A stretch of DNA of 64,000 bases from Streptomyces sp. NBC_00377 (GCF_036075115.1 NZ_CP107958.1:1054001-1118000); one strand, 5' to 3'; counted from the stretch's first letter, positions 41,265-50,116 are shown. The notes: generated by a model from the sequence alone, not told the origin. Translations and numbers: made by a program.

Positions 41265-41331
41265 CGGCGCTCGACGCGCTACTCGACCCCCCCGTCCACC
41301 CACCGCGAGCCGTCCGCTCACCAGGTGCCGT

Positions 41332-42306
41332 CTACTCACCGCGTGCCGCGTCGAACAGGGCGCTGACCGACTCACCGTTGTGGATGCGGCGCACGGCCTC
41401 CGCGAGGGCGGGCGCGATGGACAGGATCCGCAGTTTGTCGGTGTGTTCCTCAGCGGGCACCGGCACCGTGTTGGTGCACACGATCTCCAGCACGTCGGGC
41501 TGCTCGCTGAGCCGCTTGAGGGCCCCGGCCGCGAACAGGCCGTGCGTGCAGGCCACGCGTATCGACCTCGGCTCGGACTCGCGCAGCCGGTCCAGCAGCT
41601 CCAGAACCGTGCTGCCCTTGGCGATCTCGTCGTCGAGGACGATGACATCCCGCCCAGCCACCTCGCCGATCACCGCGCTGATGCTGACCCGGTCGTCGGC
41701 GAACCGCTGCTTGGCCCCCGCCGCCACCTGGGCGCCGATCATCCGCGCGAAGGCGGCGGCCTCCTTGGCGTTGCCGAGGTCGGGCGAGACCACGGTGGTG
41801 CGGGTGAGGTCGTAGCGGCGGAAGTGGGCGGCCAGCTCGCGGTGGGCGTGCAGGTGGTCGACGGGCATCGAGAAGAAGCCGTGCACCTGCGGCGAGTGCA
41901 GGGTCATGGCGAGGACACGGTGGACGCCGGCCGCCGCCATCAGGTCCGCGACCAGCCTGCCGCCCAGCGAGATGCGGGGCGCGTCCTTCTTGTCGGAGCG
42001 GGCGTAGGAGTAGTGCGGCATGACGACCGTGATCCGGCCCGCCGACGCCCCACGGGCCGCGTCGCACATCAGCAGCAGCTCGACGAGGTGCTCCTGCACG
42101 GGCCTGACCAGGGGCTGCACCAGGAAGACGTCCCGCTCCCGGCAGTTCGCCTGGAGCTGGACCTCCAGACAGTCGTTGGCGAACCTGCTGAGCCGGGTGG
42201 GGCTCAGGGGCACACCGAGGTGGGTACAGACCTCGGCGGCCAGCTCGGGGTGGGCACTGCCGCTGAACACGGAGATGTCTCGCACGATCGGCTCCTCGCT
42301 GATCAT
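41332..42306 (-). CDS. prs: Ribose-phosphate pyrophosphokinase paralogue
   Basis: A 324-residue PRPP synthetase-family enzyme, making PRPP from ribose-5-phosphate and ATP. Recognised by the N-terminal ISVFSGSAHPELAAEVCTHL, the YARSDKKDAPRISLGGRLVA flexible/metal-binding segment, VLAMTLHSPQVHGFFSMPVDH and the PRPP-binding VIVLDDEIAKGSTVLELL. The last differs from the usual DDMIDTGGT loop, and the Lys-Arg loop reads GAKQRFADDRVSI. These differences suggest a divergent paralogue with altered regulation or substrate, not the housekeeping enzyme. It is a single gene, leftward, divergent from the DUF4230 gene. Activity is plausible but not certain. Confidence 0.85.
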   Translation of the reverse strand: MISEEPIVRDISVFSGSAHPELAAEVCTHLGVPLSPTRLSRFANDCLEVQLQANCRERDVFLVQPLVRPVQEHLVELLLMCDAARGASAGRITVVMPHYSYARSDKKDAPRISLGGRLVADLMAAAGVHRVLAMTLHSPQVHGFFSMPVDHLHAHRELAAHFRRYDLTRTTVVSPDLGNAKEAAAFARMIGAQVAAGAKQRFADDRVSISAVIGEVAGRDVIVLDDEIAKGSTVLELLDRLRESEPRSIRVACTHGLFAAGALKRLSEQPDVLEIVCTNTVPVPAEEHTDKLRILSIAPALAEAVRRIHNGESVSALFDAARGE

Positions 42307-42478
42307 GTCCGGCTGGGGCGGGAGTTCTCATGCTACGGACCAGGTCCGTCCTGCCCACTCCGAGGACCCGGCCGCCGAGCGGACGGCCCCGCGTGGCCGC
42401 ACTGTCACAGGTTGTCAACGGCGCGGTCTGACAAGGCAATCGGCGGGCATCCGGACAGTAGGAAGGAGGGCCGTCCGC

Positions 42479-43159
42479 ATGACGACTTCTCTCAAGCCCG
42501 AAACGCCCACCAAGCGCCTCCCCCGGCGCATGCCCGGCTGGGCCAAGGTGCTCACCGCCGTCGTGGTCGTGCTCGTCGTGATGTTCGCCGGGATCCGGCT
42601 GAGCCTGCTGCCGGGACTGCGCGACTTCTTCGGCACCGAGACCCATGACCGCTCGGGCCCCGCCCTGCTGGAGTCCATCCAGGACATGAGCCGCTACGAC
42701 GCGGCCTCCGGCAACTTCCAGGTCGTCGTGGACCTGGAGAAGGACGCCAAGTACCTCCCCGACGCGATCCGCGGCACGCGCACCCTGTACGTCGGGGCGG
42801 GCACCGTGGACGCCTACGTCGACCTCGGCAAGGTCGGCGACAAGGACGTGACGGTCGACGGCGACCGCACCTCGGCCACGCTCCGGCTGCCGCACGCCCT
42901 GCTCGGCAAGCCGGCCCTCGACCCCGACCGCTCCTACGCGGTCTCCAAGCAGCGCGGTCTCTTCGACCGCCTCGGCGACCTCTTCTCGGACAACCCGGGC
43001 GGGGAGCAGGCCGTCCAGAAACTGGCGGTCAAGCACATCTCCGAGGCCGCGAAGGAGAGTGAACTGACCTCGCGCGCCGAGACCAACACCACCGACATGC
43101 TCAAGGGGCTGCTGCACTCCCTCGGCTTCGTGGACGTGAAGGTGACGTACGGCCCCTGA
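42479..43159 (+). CDS. DUF4230 membrane-anchored protein
   Basis: A 226-residue protein with a basic N-terminus, one membrane helix (VLTAVVVVLVVMFAGIRLSL, about 21-40) and an outside domain of the DUF4230 family: LESIQDMSRYDAASGNFQVV, then LPDAIRGTRTLYVGAGTVDA and a helical end. ATG 42479 has the strong site GGAAGGAGGG at 42461-42470. The family occurs across Gram-positive and Gram-negative bacteria with no known function. It is followed after 96 bases by a VanZ gene, perhaps as an envelope pair. Confidence 0.88.
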   Translation: MTTSLKPETPTKRLPRRMPGWAKVLTAVVVVLVVMFAGIRLSLLPGLRDFFGTETHDRSGPALLESIQDMSRYDAASGNFQVVVDLEKDAKYLPDAIRGTRTLYVGAGTVDAYVDLGKVGDKDVTVDGDRTSATLRLPHALLGKPALDPDRSYAVSKQRGLFDRLGDLFSDNPGGEQAVQKLAVKHISEAAKESELTSRAETNTTDMLKGLLHSLGFVDVKVTYGP

Positions 43160-43255
43160 GCCCGCCGCGGAGGAACACCGACCGCGCACCGCATTCCTCC
43201 GCCGTTCCGGGGTAACCGCCCCACCACGCTGGGAAGTTGAAGACTGGAGGACCGG

Positions 43256-43855
43256 ATGTCCCGTGCAGCCCTACGTCCGCTTGCCGTGTTCCGCCCGCGC
43301 GCCGGCCGGACCGAGGAGCCCGCACCGCCGAAGAACGGGACCAGGAGGTCCGACCCGAAGGCCGCCTCGTCGAAGAAGGCCGCACACACCGAACGCCGTC
43401 CGTTGCCGCTCCCCCTGCGGGCGCTGGCGATGCTGTTCGCCTTCGCCTTCATGGTGGCGTTCGCCGTCGTCCTCGCCCGGCTCACCCTGGAGCCGTCGCC
43501 CGCCTCCGCGGCGCTGGTGCACTCCAACCTGCGTCCGGGCGACTCGCTGCGCGCCTACCTCGACCAGCCCGAACTGCGCGACGCCGTGAAGCAGATCGGC
43601 GGGAACGTGCTGCTGGGTGTGCCCTTCGGCGTTCTGGTGCCGGTGGTCGCTCCGCAGGCGCGGGGGCTGCTGCGTGTGCTGCTGCTGACCGCGGGCGTCA
43701 TGCTGCTGGTGGAGTTCGCCCAGGGCGCACTGGTCACCGGACGTGCCTTCGACATCGACGACGTCATCCTCAACACCACCGGCGCCCTGATCGGCTACCT
43801 GCTCCTGGGACGCAGGGTGAGCCGCGCGGTGCACGCAAGGCGACAGCGGGTGTGA
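43256..43855 (+). CDS. VanZ-family membrane protein
   Basis: A 199-residue protein with a 55-residue charged N-terminal tail and four hydrophobic segments of the VanZ type: LAMLFAFAFMVAFAVVLARL, GNVLLGVPFGVLVPVV, LLRVLLLTAGVMLLVEFAQG and VILNTTGALIGYLLLG. The conserved N-V-L-L-G-V-P-F-G, E-F-x-Q and R-A-F-D-I-D-D-V signatures are present. VanZ of enterococci lowers teicoplanin sensitivity; other members work in envelope metabolism. ATG 43256 is preceded by GGAGGACCGG. No other glycopeptide-resistance gene lies near. Confidence 0.87.
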   Translation: MSRAALRPLAVFRPRAGRTEEPAPPKNGTRRSDPKAASSKKAAHTERRPLPLPLRALAMLFAFAFMVAFAVVLARLTLEPSPASAALVHSNLRPGDSLRAYLDQPELRDAVKQIGGNVLLGVPFGVLVPVVAPQARGLLRVLLLTAGVMLLVEFAQGALVTGRAFDIDDVILNTTGALIGYLLLGRRVSRAVHARRQRV

Positions 43856-43885
43856 CGGGCGCGGGGACAGGAAGCCGGACCGCCG

Positions 43886-44122
43886 TCACCGCGGGGTCCA
43901 GGTGTACCTGTCCCCGCCCACCCAGCGCACGGTGTCGGGGTCGTCCAGGTCATGGACCGTGATGCCGAACGCGGCGGCTATCTCGAGGACGTCGGTGACG
44001 TCCCTCGCCTCGCCGACCACTTCGCGGTCGATTTCCACGATGCGGAACGGCGCCGGTGCCGGCTGTACCCCGAGCACCAGGATCCGCGGTTGGGGGATAC
44101 GGAAGCCCGCGATTTCGCTCAT
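43886..44122 (-). CDS. Small hypothetical protein
   Basis: A 78-residue soluble protein with no recognised family. Alternating beta-strand-like pieces (PRILVLGVQPAPAPFRIVEI) and a short helix (VTDVLEIAAAFGITVHDLDD) precede a Trp/Tyr-rich end (VRWVGGDRYTWTPR). No membrane segment or Cys. The codon pattern is typical of the genome, but the frame is also open on the other strand; the gene is plausible since its start has no overlap with neighbours. Function unknown. Confidence 0.6.
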   Translation of the reverse strand: MSEIAGFRIPQPRILVLGVQPAPAPFRIVEIDREVVGEARDVTDVLEIAAAFGITVHDLDDPDTVRWVGGDRYTWTPR

Positions 44123-44178
44123 GACATAGAGGGTAGAGCGGAATCAAAGGGTATGAATCATCGAATAGCGCACTTCCG

Positions 44179-44217
44179 CCACGGGTGGGGCCGGGAACGC
44201 TCCGGCCCCACCCGTGG
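44179..44217 (+). terminator. 16-bp perfect hairpin in the leader of the PHP gene
   Basis: CCACGGGTGGGGCCGG and its complement with a seven-base loop, 45 bases upstream of the next gene's start and 56 bases upstream of the start of the oppositely oriented small gene. Could be an attenuator of the PHP gene or a terminator of rightward readthrough. Confidence 0.65.
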
Positions 44218-44262
44218 TGCGGTCCGCCCGCCCATGGAGAACTCTGGAGCCAGGAGGTGGCG

Positions 44263-45303
44263 ATGGATCCCGTCGAGGCGCTGGACCGGATCGCCTTCCT
44301 GCTGGAGCGTTCCCTGGCGCCGACCTACCGGGTGCGCGCCTTCCGTACCGCGGCCCGGGTGCTGGCCCCACTGCCCGCGGCGGAGATCGGGCAGCGGGCG
44401 GCCGCCGGGACGCTGGAGTCCCTGAAGGGAGTGGGCCCCAAGACCGCGCAGGTCGTGCGGGAGGCCCTCGCCGGGCAGGTCCCGTCCTACCTGGAGAAGC
44501 TGGAGGGCGAGGCCGGCCGGCCGCTGACGGACGGCGCGGGGGCCGGGCTGAGGGCCCTGCTGCGCGGCGACTGCCATGTCCACTCGGACTGGTCCGACGG
44601 CGGCAGTCCCATCGAGGAGATGGGCCGGGCGGCCGCCGCGCTCGGCCACGACTGGACCGTGCTGACCGACCACTCACCGCGCCTGACGGTGGCCCGCGGG
44701 CTCTCCCCCGAGCGGCTGCGCCGGCAACTGGAGGTGGTCGAGGAACTCAACGCGACCTGGGCGCCGTTCCGGCTGCTGACCGGCATCGAATGCGACATCC
44801 TCGACGACGGGTCGCTGGACCAGGAGCCGGAGCTGCTGGAGCGGCTCGACGTTGTGGTCGTCTCCGTCCATTCCAAACTGCGCATGGAGTCCCGGGCGAT
44901 GACGCGCCGCATGGTCGCCGCGGTCCGCGATCCGCACGCCGACATCCTCGGCCACTGCACCGGGCGGCTCGTCACCGGGAAGGGCCGGCCCGAGTCGCAG
45001 TTCGACGCGGACGAGGTATTCGCCGCGTGTGCCGAGTCAGGCACCGCCGTGGAGATCAACAGCAGGCCCGAGCGGCTCGACCCGCCGCGCCGGCTGCTGC
45101 GCCGGGCCGTGGAGGCCGGCACGCTGTTCGCCGTCGACACCGACGCGCACGCGCCCGGTCAGCTGGACTGGCAGATCCTGGGCTGCGCGCGGGCCGAGGA
45201 GTGCGGGGTTCCGGCGGAACGGATCGTGACGGCCTGGGAGCTCGCGGACCTGCTGGCCTGGACGCGGGAGGGGCGGGTGCCCGCGGGCGTGGCGGGCGCC
45301 TGA
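44263..45303 (+). CDS. PHP-domain phosphoesterase with helix-hairpin-helix N-terminus
   Basis: A 346-residue protein like the C-terminal part of family-X DNA polymerases. Residues about 1-80 form a helical HhH unit (TLESLKGVGPKTAQVVREAL); about 105-335 form the PHP metal-phosphoesterase with ligands in RGDCHVHSDWSDGG, TVLTDHSPRL, ILGHCTGRLV and VDTDAHAPG. There is no polymerase palm. Such enzymes cleave DNA or histidinol-type phosphates; a role in DNA 3'-end repair is plausible. ATG 44263 has AGGAGGTGG just before. Followed by a HAD phosphatase gene after 37 bases. Confidence 0.85.
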   Translation: MDPVEALDRIAFLLERSLAPTYRVRAFRTAARVLAPLPAAEIGQRAAAGTLESLKGVGPKTAQVVREALAGQVPSYLEKLEGEAGRPLTDGAGAGLRALLRGDCHVHSDWSDGGSPIEEMGRAAAALGHDWTVLTDHSPRLTVARGLSPERLRRQLEVVEELNATWAPFRLLTGIECDILDDGSLDQEPELLERLDVVVVSVHSKLRMESRAMTRRMVAAVRDPHADILGHCTGRLVTGKGRPESQFDADEVFAACAESGTAVEINSRPERLDPPRRLLRRAVEAGTLFAVDTDAHAPGQLDWQILGCARAEECGVPAERIVTAWELADLLAWTREGRVPAGVAGA

Positions 45304-45340
45304 GGTGGTACCCGAAGTGTTCGAGAGAAAGGAACCCGTG

Positions 45341-45997
45341 ATGACACGCGCTGCCGTGTTCGACGTCGACGGCACCCTGGTCGACACCAACCACCTGCAC
45401 GTGATCACCTGGTGGGAAGCCTTCCGGCAGGCGGGCCACAGGGTCCCGATGCACGCCGTGCACCGGGCGGTCGGACTGGGCTCCGACGACCTCGTCGCCC
45501 ACCTGCTCGGCGACGACCGGGACAAGGACCAGGACGCCGAGCTCAGCGCCGCTCACAAGGCCCTGTACGGGCAGTACTTCGACCGGCTGCCCGCGCTGCG
45601 GGACGCCGGTCCGTTGCTGCGCACGCTGCACGACGTCGGCTGGACGGTCGTGCTGGCCACCTCCGCGAGCGGGGCCGAGCTGTCCGCCCTGCGGGCCGCC
45701 ATCGACGCCGACGACGTCATCGCGGCGACGGCGAGCGCGGACGACGTCGAGGAGGGCAAGCCCGCCCCCGAGCCGGTGGAACACGCCCTGGAACTGGTCG
45801 GGGCGTCCGCCGGGCAGGCCGTTTTCGTCGGGGACACCGTGTGGGACATGAAGGCCGGCCGACGGGCCGGAGTGCGCTGCGTGGGTGTCCTGTGCGGCGG
45901 CATCCCGCGCGCCGACCTCATGGAGGCGGGCGCGGAAGCCGTCTACGCCGACCCCGCGGACCTCCTGTCCTCCCTGTCGGACAGCCCGCTCGCCTGA
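45341..45997 (+). CDS. HAD-family phosphatase (beta-phosphoglucomutase-like)
   Basis: A 218-residue HAD hydrolase with motif I VFDVDGTLVDTN (nucleophile and acid Asp), motif II LATSASG, motif III Lys in VEEGKPAPEP and motif IV VFVGDTVWDM. The alpha-helical cap is of the phosphoglycolate phosphatase/beta-phosphoglucomutase type. ATG 45341 has GAGAGAAAGGA about eight bases upstream; the GTG just before is an alternative. Lies 37 bases after the PHP gene and is probably co-transcribed. Substrate likely a small sugar or organic phosphate. Confidence 0.88.
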   Translation: MTRAAVFDVDGTLVDTNHLHVITWWEAFRQAGHRVPMHAVHRAVGLGSDDLVAHLLGDDRDKDQDAELSAAHKALYGQYFDRLPALRDAGPLLRTLHDVGWTVVLATSASGAELSALRAAIDADDVIAATASADDVEEGKPAPEPVEHALELVGASAGQAVFVGDTVWDMKAGRRAGVRCVGVLCGGIPRADLMEAGAEAVYADPADLLSSLSDSPLA

Positions 45998-46064
45998 GGC
46001 ACGGCGGCCGGGGACGTAACGGGGGACACGCCGTAGCCCGGGCCCGGCTGGGCACCCGCAGCGG

Positions 46065-47837
46065 ATGACGTGGGCGAAGGCCGTACAACGCAGGACGACG
46101 CGTGCCCTGGGCAGGGCCATGCGGCACGAGACGAAGCAGGACACCGACGACCGGCCCGCACAGCGGGATCCGATCCCGCCCGACCGGACCACCGGCCGGT
46201 CGGCGGGCGCCGCCGGGCAGGGATCGGACACCGGTGGCCCGCCCGACGCGGGCACCACCGGACACGGCACGGACACCGGTGGCCCGCCCGACCCCCGGAT
46301 CACCGACACCACCGGACACAACACGGACGCCACAGGCCCGGCCCCCGCCCGGGCCACCGACACCACCGGACACGGCACGGACACCGGTGGCCCGCCCGAC
46401 ACACGGGTCACCGGCACCACCGGACACGGCACGGACACCGGTGGCCCGTCCGCCCCCCGGATCACCGACACCACCGGACACAACACGGACGCCACAGGCC
46501 CGGCCCCCGCCCGGGCCACCGACACCACCGGACACGGCACGGACACCGGTGGCCCGCCCGACACACGGGTCACCGGCACCACCGGGCGGGAGCCGGTCCC
46601 GGGCGGTCCTGGCGGCGGGCGGGCCACCGACGCCGCCGGGCGAAACGCGGAAAGCACCGGGCGGAACGCACAAGGCACGGGCGGTTCCGTCGTCGCGGGG
46701 GCCGCTCTCGGTGTCGTCCGGGCCGCCGGACGGGACCTGGCCGGTGCCGGGCGGGCCGTGCGGGCGGCCTGGCGGGGCCCGGGGCGCGAGCGGGATCTGG
46801 TGGTGCAGTCGCTCAAGGCGGCCGGCGCCGCGCTGCTGGCCTGGGTCGTGGCGAAGAACCTGCTGGGCGACCCGATGGCGCTGATGGCGCCCTGGGTGGC
46901 GCTGGTGCTGGTCCAGGCCACCGTCTTCGGGTCGCTGCGGCAGGCCGGACAGCAGTGCACCGCGATCTGCGCGGGCACTCTGTGCGCCTCGGCGGCTCAG
47001 GCGGTCACCGGCGACCCGCTGGGCGCGCTCGCGCTGTCCGTGCCGCCGCTGATGCTGCTCGCGAACTGGCCCCGCTTCGGCGACCAGGGCATCTACGCGG
47101 CCACCACGGCCGTCTTCACGCTCGCCTCCGGCACGGTCACGCCGTCGGCGGTGGGGCACCGGGTGGGGCAGGCGGTGCTGGGGGCGGTGATCGGGGTCGC
47201 CGTCAACGCGCTCGTGCTGCCGCCGGTCCATCTGCGGGACGTGCGCGAGAACCTGACCGCGCTGGCGCGGGAGGTCGGCGAGGTGCTGCACGCGGTCGCC
47301 GCCGGCCTGCGGGACGGGGAGTGGGACGCGGCGACGACGGCCGAGTGGTCGCGCGCCGCCGCCCGGCTCGAACGGCGGCGCGACGGACTGCGCTCCGCAC
47401 GGGACTGGAGCCGCGAGAGCCTGCGTCTGACCTCCGGCCCGCTGCGCGGACTGCGCCGGGGCCCGCTCGACGCCCCGCCGGAGGCCGAGGACGACCGCTG
47501 GAGCCGCGTGACGGCTCATGTCACGGCTCTCACCCGCACCCTCGCCGTCGCGGCGGACGGCGACCGGACGCCCGCTCCGCCGGAAGAGGCGGCCCTGAGG
47601 ACCTACGCCCGGCTGCTGGATCTCGTCGGGGACGCCTGCCAGGCCGACGCGGCGGACCGGCCCCCGGAGCCGGACTCCCGGCGCGGGGCGGAGATGGAGG
47701 AGCTGCGGGGCCGACTGGAGGAGAGCCTGCGCGACCACGCCGGCGACGGCTCGCCGCACACCGCGGTGCTGGGAACCCTGTTGTTGCAGGTGGACAACCT
47801 GTGGGCGGAACTCATCCCGACCACGCCGAAGCGGTGA
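46065..47837 (+). CDS. FUSC/aromatic-acid-exporter-type membrane protein with repeat-rich N-terminus
   Basis: A 590-residue protein. The first 230 residues are a hydrophilic, Thr/Gly/Pro/Asp-rich region containing a duplicated 54-residue block (66-119 and 120-173, differing at two residues). The membrane part (VVQSLKAAGAALLAWVVAKN, then PWVALVLVQATVFGSLRQAG, GALALSVPPLMLLANW, GIYAATTAVFTLASGTV and VGQAVLGAVIGVAVNALVLP) is the FUSC/ArAE set of helices, followed by a helical cytoplasmic part to the end. FUSC proteins export aromatic acids or act in cell-envelope processes. The N-terminal block is unlike family members and is probably disordered. Start codon 46065 lacks a clear ribosome binding site, so ATG 46119 remains possible. 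Confidence 0.83.
   Translation: MTWAKAVQRRTTRALGRAMRHETKQDTDDRPAQRDPIPPDRTTGRSAGAAGQGSDTGGPPDAGTTGHGTDTGGPPDPRITDTTGHNTDATGPAPARATDTTGHGTDTGGPPDTRVTGTTGHGTDTGGPSAPRITDTTGHNTDATGPAPARATDTTGHGTDTGGPPDTRVTGTTGREPVPGGPGGGRATDAAGRNAESTGRNAQGTGGSVVAGAALGVVRAAGRDLAGAGRAVRAAWRGPGRERDLVVQSLKAAGAALLAWVVAKNLLGDPMALMAPWVALVLVQATVFGSLRQAGQQCTAICAGTLCASAAQAVTGDPLGALALSVPPLMLLANWPRFGDQGIYAATTAVFTLASGTVTPSAVGHRVGQAVLGAVIGVAVNALVLPPVHLRDVRENLTALAREVGEVLHAVAAGLRDGEWDAATTAEWSRAAARLERRRDGLRSARDWSRESLRLTSGPLRGLRRGPLDAPPEAEDDRWSRVTAHVTALTRTLAVAADGDRTPAPPEEAALRTYARLLDLVGDACQADAADRPPEPDSRRGAEMEELRGRLEESLRDHAGDGSPHTAVLGTLLLQVDNLWAELIPTTPKR
46260..46583. repeat. 162-bp tandem duplication in the FUSC gene
   Basis: Two copies (46260-46421 and 46422-46583), nearly identical, each encoding 54 residues with G-H-G-T-D-T-G-G-P type motifs. 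Each copy itself contains shorter repeats. The period is a multiple of 3, so copy-number change keeps the frame. Confidence 0.92.
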
Positions 47838-48024
47838 CGCACCTCACCACGCGCGGTGGCGGACCCGGGAACACCCATAGGAAGTTCTCCGTTGAACCAT
47901 TCGTGGGTGCGGACGGGACAGTGTCCCCGGGCCTCACCTTTTGCCCACAGGGACGATCGTCCGGCTGAAGCCCTGTGGAGCGTTCCGCCGAGAGGCGACC
48001 GCCGTCCGCGCCCACGCACAGGCC

Positions 48025-48057
48025 GCCCCGACCGTGATTCCCCCGTCCGGTCGGGGC
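48025..48057 (+). terminator. Hairpin with short T tract after the FUSC gene
   Basis: Ten-bp perfect stem GCCCCGACCG / CGGTCGGGGC followed by TTT, about 190 bases past the FUSC stop and 72 before the SDR gene. Confidence 0.65.
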
Positions 48058-48128
48058 TTTCCCCTGTCCCGGGCGCCCGGCCCCCGCTGCTTGACTTCGA
48101 GCGCACTCCAATCCGTAGCGTGCTGGAC

Positions 48129-49154
48129 ATGAGCGACACCGCACAGCACAAGATCGGCTCGGGCTTCGGGGCCACGAGCACCGCCGACGAGGTCCTGCGG
48201 GGCATCGACCTGACCGGGAAGCTGGCCGTCGTCACCGGCGGGTACTCCGGCCTCGGCCTGGAGACCACCCGGGCGCTGGCCGGGGCCGGGGCCCGGGTCG
48301 TCGTGCCGGCGCGCCGTCCGGACACCGCCCGCGAGAACCTCGCCGGTCTCGACGGCGTCGAGACGGACGACCTCGACCTCGGCGACCTGGAGAGCGTGCG
48401 CGCCTTCGCCGACCGGTTCCTCGCCTCGGGACGGGCCATCGACCTCGTCATCGACAGCGCCGGGATCATGGCCTGCCCGGAGACCCGCGTCGGCCCCGGC
48501 TGGGAGGCCCAGTTCGCCACCAACCACCTCGGTCACTTCGCCCTCGTCAACCGGCTCTGGCCGGCCATCGAGCCCGGCGGCGCCCGGATCGTCTCCGTGT
48601 CCTCGCGCGGCCACCACTTCTCGGGGATCCGCTGGGACGACGTCCACTGGAGCGAGGGCTACGACAAGTGGGAGGCGTACGGGCAGGCCAAGACCGCGAA
48701 CGTGCTGTTCGCCGTCCACCTCGACGCACTCGCCCGGGACCGGGGTGTGCGCGCCTTCTCCCTCCACCCCGGGGGCATCCTCACTCCGCTCCAGCGGCAT
48801 CTGCCGAAGCAGGAGATGGTGGACCGCGGGTGGATCGACGAGGACGGCAACGTCCTCGCGGTCGAGGGCTTCAAGACCCCGGAGCAGGGCGCGGCCACCC
48901 AGGTGTGGGCGGCGACCTCGCCGCAGCTGGCCGGTCTGGGCGGCGTCTACCTCGAGGACTGCGACATCGCCGAGCCCGCCCCGGCGGACGGCGAGCGGGT
49001 CGGCGTCAAGGACTGGGCGACGGACCCCGAGCAGGCGGCGCGGCTGTGGGAGCTGTCCGCCGAACTCACCGGGGTCGACGCGTTCGCCGCCCGGGGTCAG
49101 GCACGTCCGGCCCGGGTCACGCCCCCGCCGCGAACTTCCGCAGGTCCGAGGTGA
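48129..49154 (+). CDS. Short-chain dehydrogenase/reductase
   Basis: A 341-residue Rossmann oxidoreductase. Cofactor motif VVTGGYSGLGLETTRALAG, the NNAG-like DSAGIMACP, catalytic Ser in VSVSSRGHH and the Y-x3-K in AYGQAKTANVLF. The family is that of retinol-dehydrogenase-like SDRs, longer than classical 250-residue members. ATG 48129 starts the protein MSDTAQHKIG. The last 38 bases overlap the 3' end of the leftward alpha/beta hydrolase gene. Substrate unknown, probably a small carbonyl compound. Confidence 0.9.
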   Translation: MSDTAQHKIGSGFGATSTADEVLRGIDLTGKLAVVTGGYSGLGLETTRALAGAGARVVVPARRPDTARENLAGLDGVETDDLDLGDLESVRAFADRFLASGRAIDLVIDSAGIMACPETRVGPGWEAQFATNHLGHFALVNRLWPAIEPGGARIVSVSSRGHHFSGIRWDDVHWSEGYDKWEAYGQAKTANVLFAVHLDALARDRGVRAFSLHPGGILTPLQRHLPKQEMVDRGWIDEDGNVLAVEGFKTPEQGAATQVWAATSPQLAGLGGVYLEDCDIAEPAPADGERVGVKDWATDPEQAARLWELSAELTGVDAFAARGQARPARVTPPPRTSAGPR

Positions 49155-49950
49155 GCCGGTCGGCGTGGGTGGCGAACAGGCCGTGACCGGCGTTCTCGTA
49201 CACCTCGAGGGTGGCCCGCGGGGCGAGGGCTGCGGCGCGGCGGCCGGTCAGTTCCAGGGGCGCGGAGGTGTCGTGGGTGCCGTGCACGACGAGCACGGGC
49301 AGGTCCAGCGCGGGTAGTTCCGGGGCGACGTCGAGTGCGGCGATCAGCTCCCCTATGGCGACGCCGGCCCGTGCCGTCGAGCCGTGGCAGCGGCGGATCA
49401 TGGTCTCGACGTACGCCTCGGAGAGCCCGTTGCCCGGCCGGTCCAGGGCGAAGAAGGCGTGGGCGCCGTCGGCGAAGAACGCCGAGCGGTCGCGCCGGAA
49501 CGTCTCGACGCCGGCCAGCAGCAGTTCCGGGTCGACACCTTCGGGATGGTTCGCCGACCGTGCGGGTCCGGGCGTCATGCCGGCGACGAGCGCCACCCGG
49601 GCCACCCGGTCCGTGCCGTGCCGGGTCAGGCAGCGGACGATCTCGGCGGCGCCGACCGAGTGCCCGACGAGGGTCACGTCCCGCAGGTCGAGGTGGTCGA
49701 GGAGGCCGCGCACGTCGTCGGCGAGGCTGTCGAGGTCGAAGCCGCCCCACACGTCGTCGGAGCGCCCGTGGCCGCGCCGGTCGAAGCCCACGCAGCGGTG
49801 GCCCTCCCGCGCCAGCGGCAGCATCTGGTACTCCCACATCTCGGCGCCGAAGTAGAGGCTGTTCACGAAGACGAGCACCGGCCCGTCGGCGGGGCCGTGG
49901 TCGACATGGTGCAGCCGGGCGCCGTCGACGGGGCTCGTGAAGTACGGCAT
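49117..49950 (-). CDS. Alpha/beta hydrolase (non-heme haloperoxidase-like)
   Basis: A 277-residue alpha/beta hydrolase. Catalytic triad: Ser in LVGHSVGAAE, Asp in VVHGTHDTSA and His in NAGHGLFATH, with the oxyanion-forming FVNSLYFGAE and the GFDRRGHGRSDDVWGG segment typical of cofactor-free haloperoxidases and arylesterases. ATG 49950 has AGGAG seven bases before. Convergent with and overlapping the SDR gene by 38 bases. True reaction probably ester hydrolysis; halogenation is an in vitro side activity of this group. Confidence 0.9.
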   Translation of the reverse strand: MPYFTSPVDGARLHHVDHGPADGPVLVFVNSLYFGAEMWEYQMLPLAREGHRCVGFDRRGHGRSDDVWGGFDLDSLADDVRGLLDHLDLRDVTLVGHSVGAAEIVRCLTRHGTDRVARVALVAGMTPGPARSANHPEGVDPELLLAGVETFRRDRSAFFADGAHAFFALDRPGNGLSEAYVETMIRRCHGSTARAGVAIGELIAALDVAPELPALDLPVLVVHGTHDTSAPLELTGRRAAALAPRATLEVYENAGHGLFATHADRLTSDLRKFAAGA

Positions 49951-50116
49951 GGGTTGTCTCCTGCAATCTTCGGACGGACACGAAGGTCGGGTACGTCGTC
50001 CATGCTTGCGGCCCGGTCGCCGGGCGTCGATTACCTCCGGGGTCATGCCGCGTGCGCCGCTGCCTGCCGGGTACTCGGGCGGTCCTCTCCGCGCGTACCG
50101 CCGAAAGGAGACCAAG

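Noticed and set aside
43256..43855. Glycopeptide-resistance cluster
   Set aside because: A lone VanZ protein without vanHAX-like genes; the family is widespread outside resistance clusters.
46260..46583. CRISPR-like array
   Set aside because: The repeat has no unique spacers of equal size and lies within an open reading frame whose period keeps the frame.
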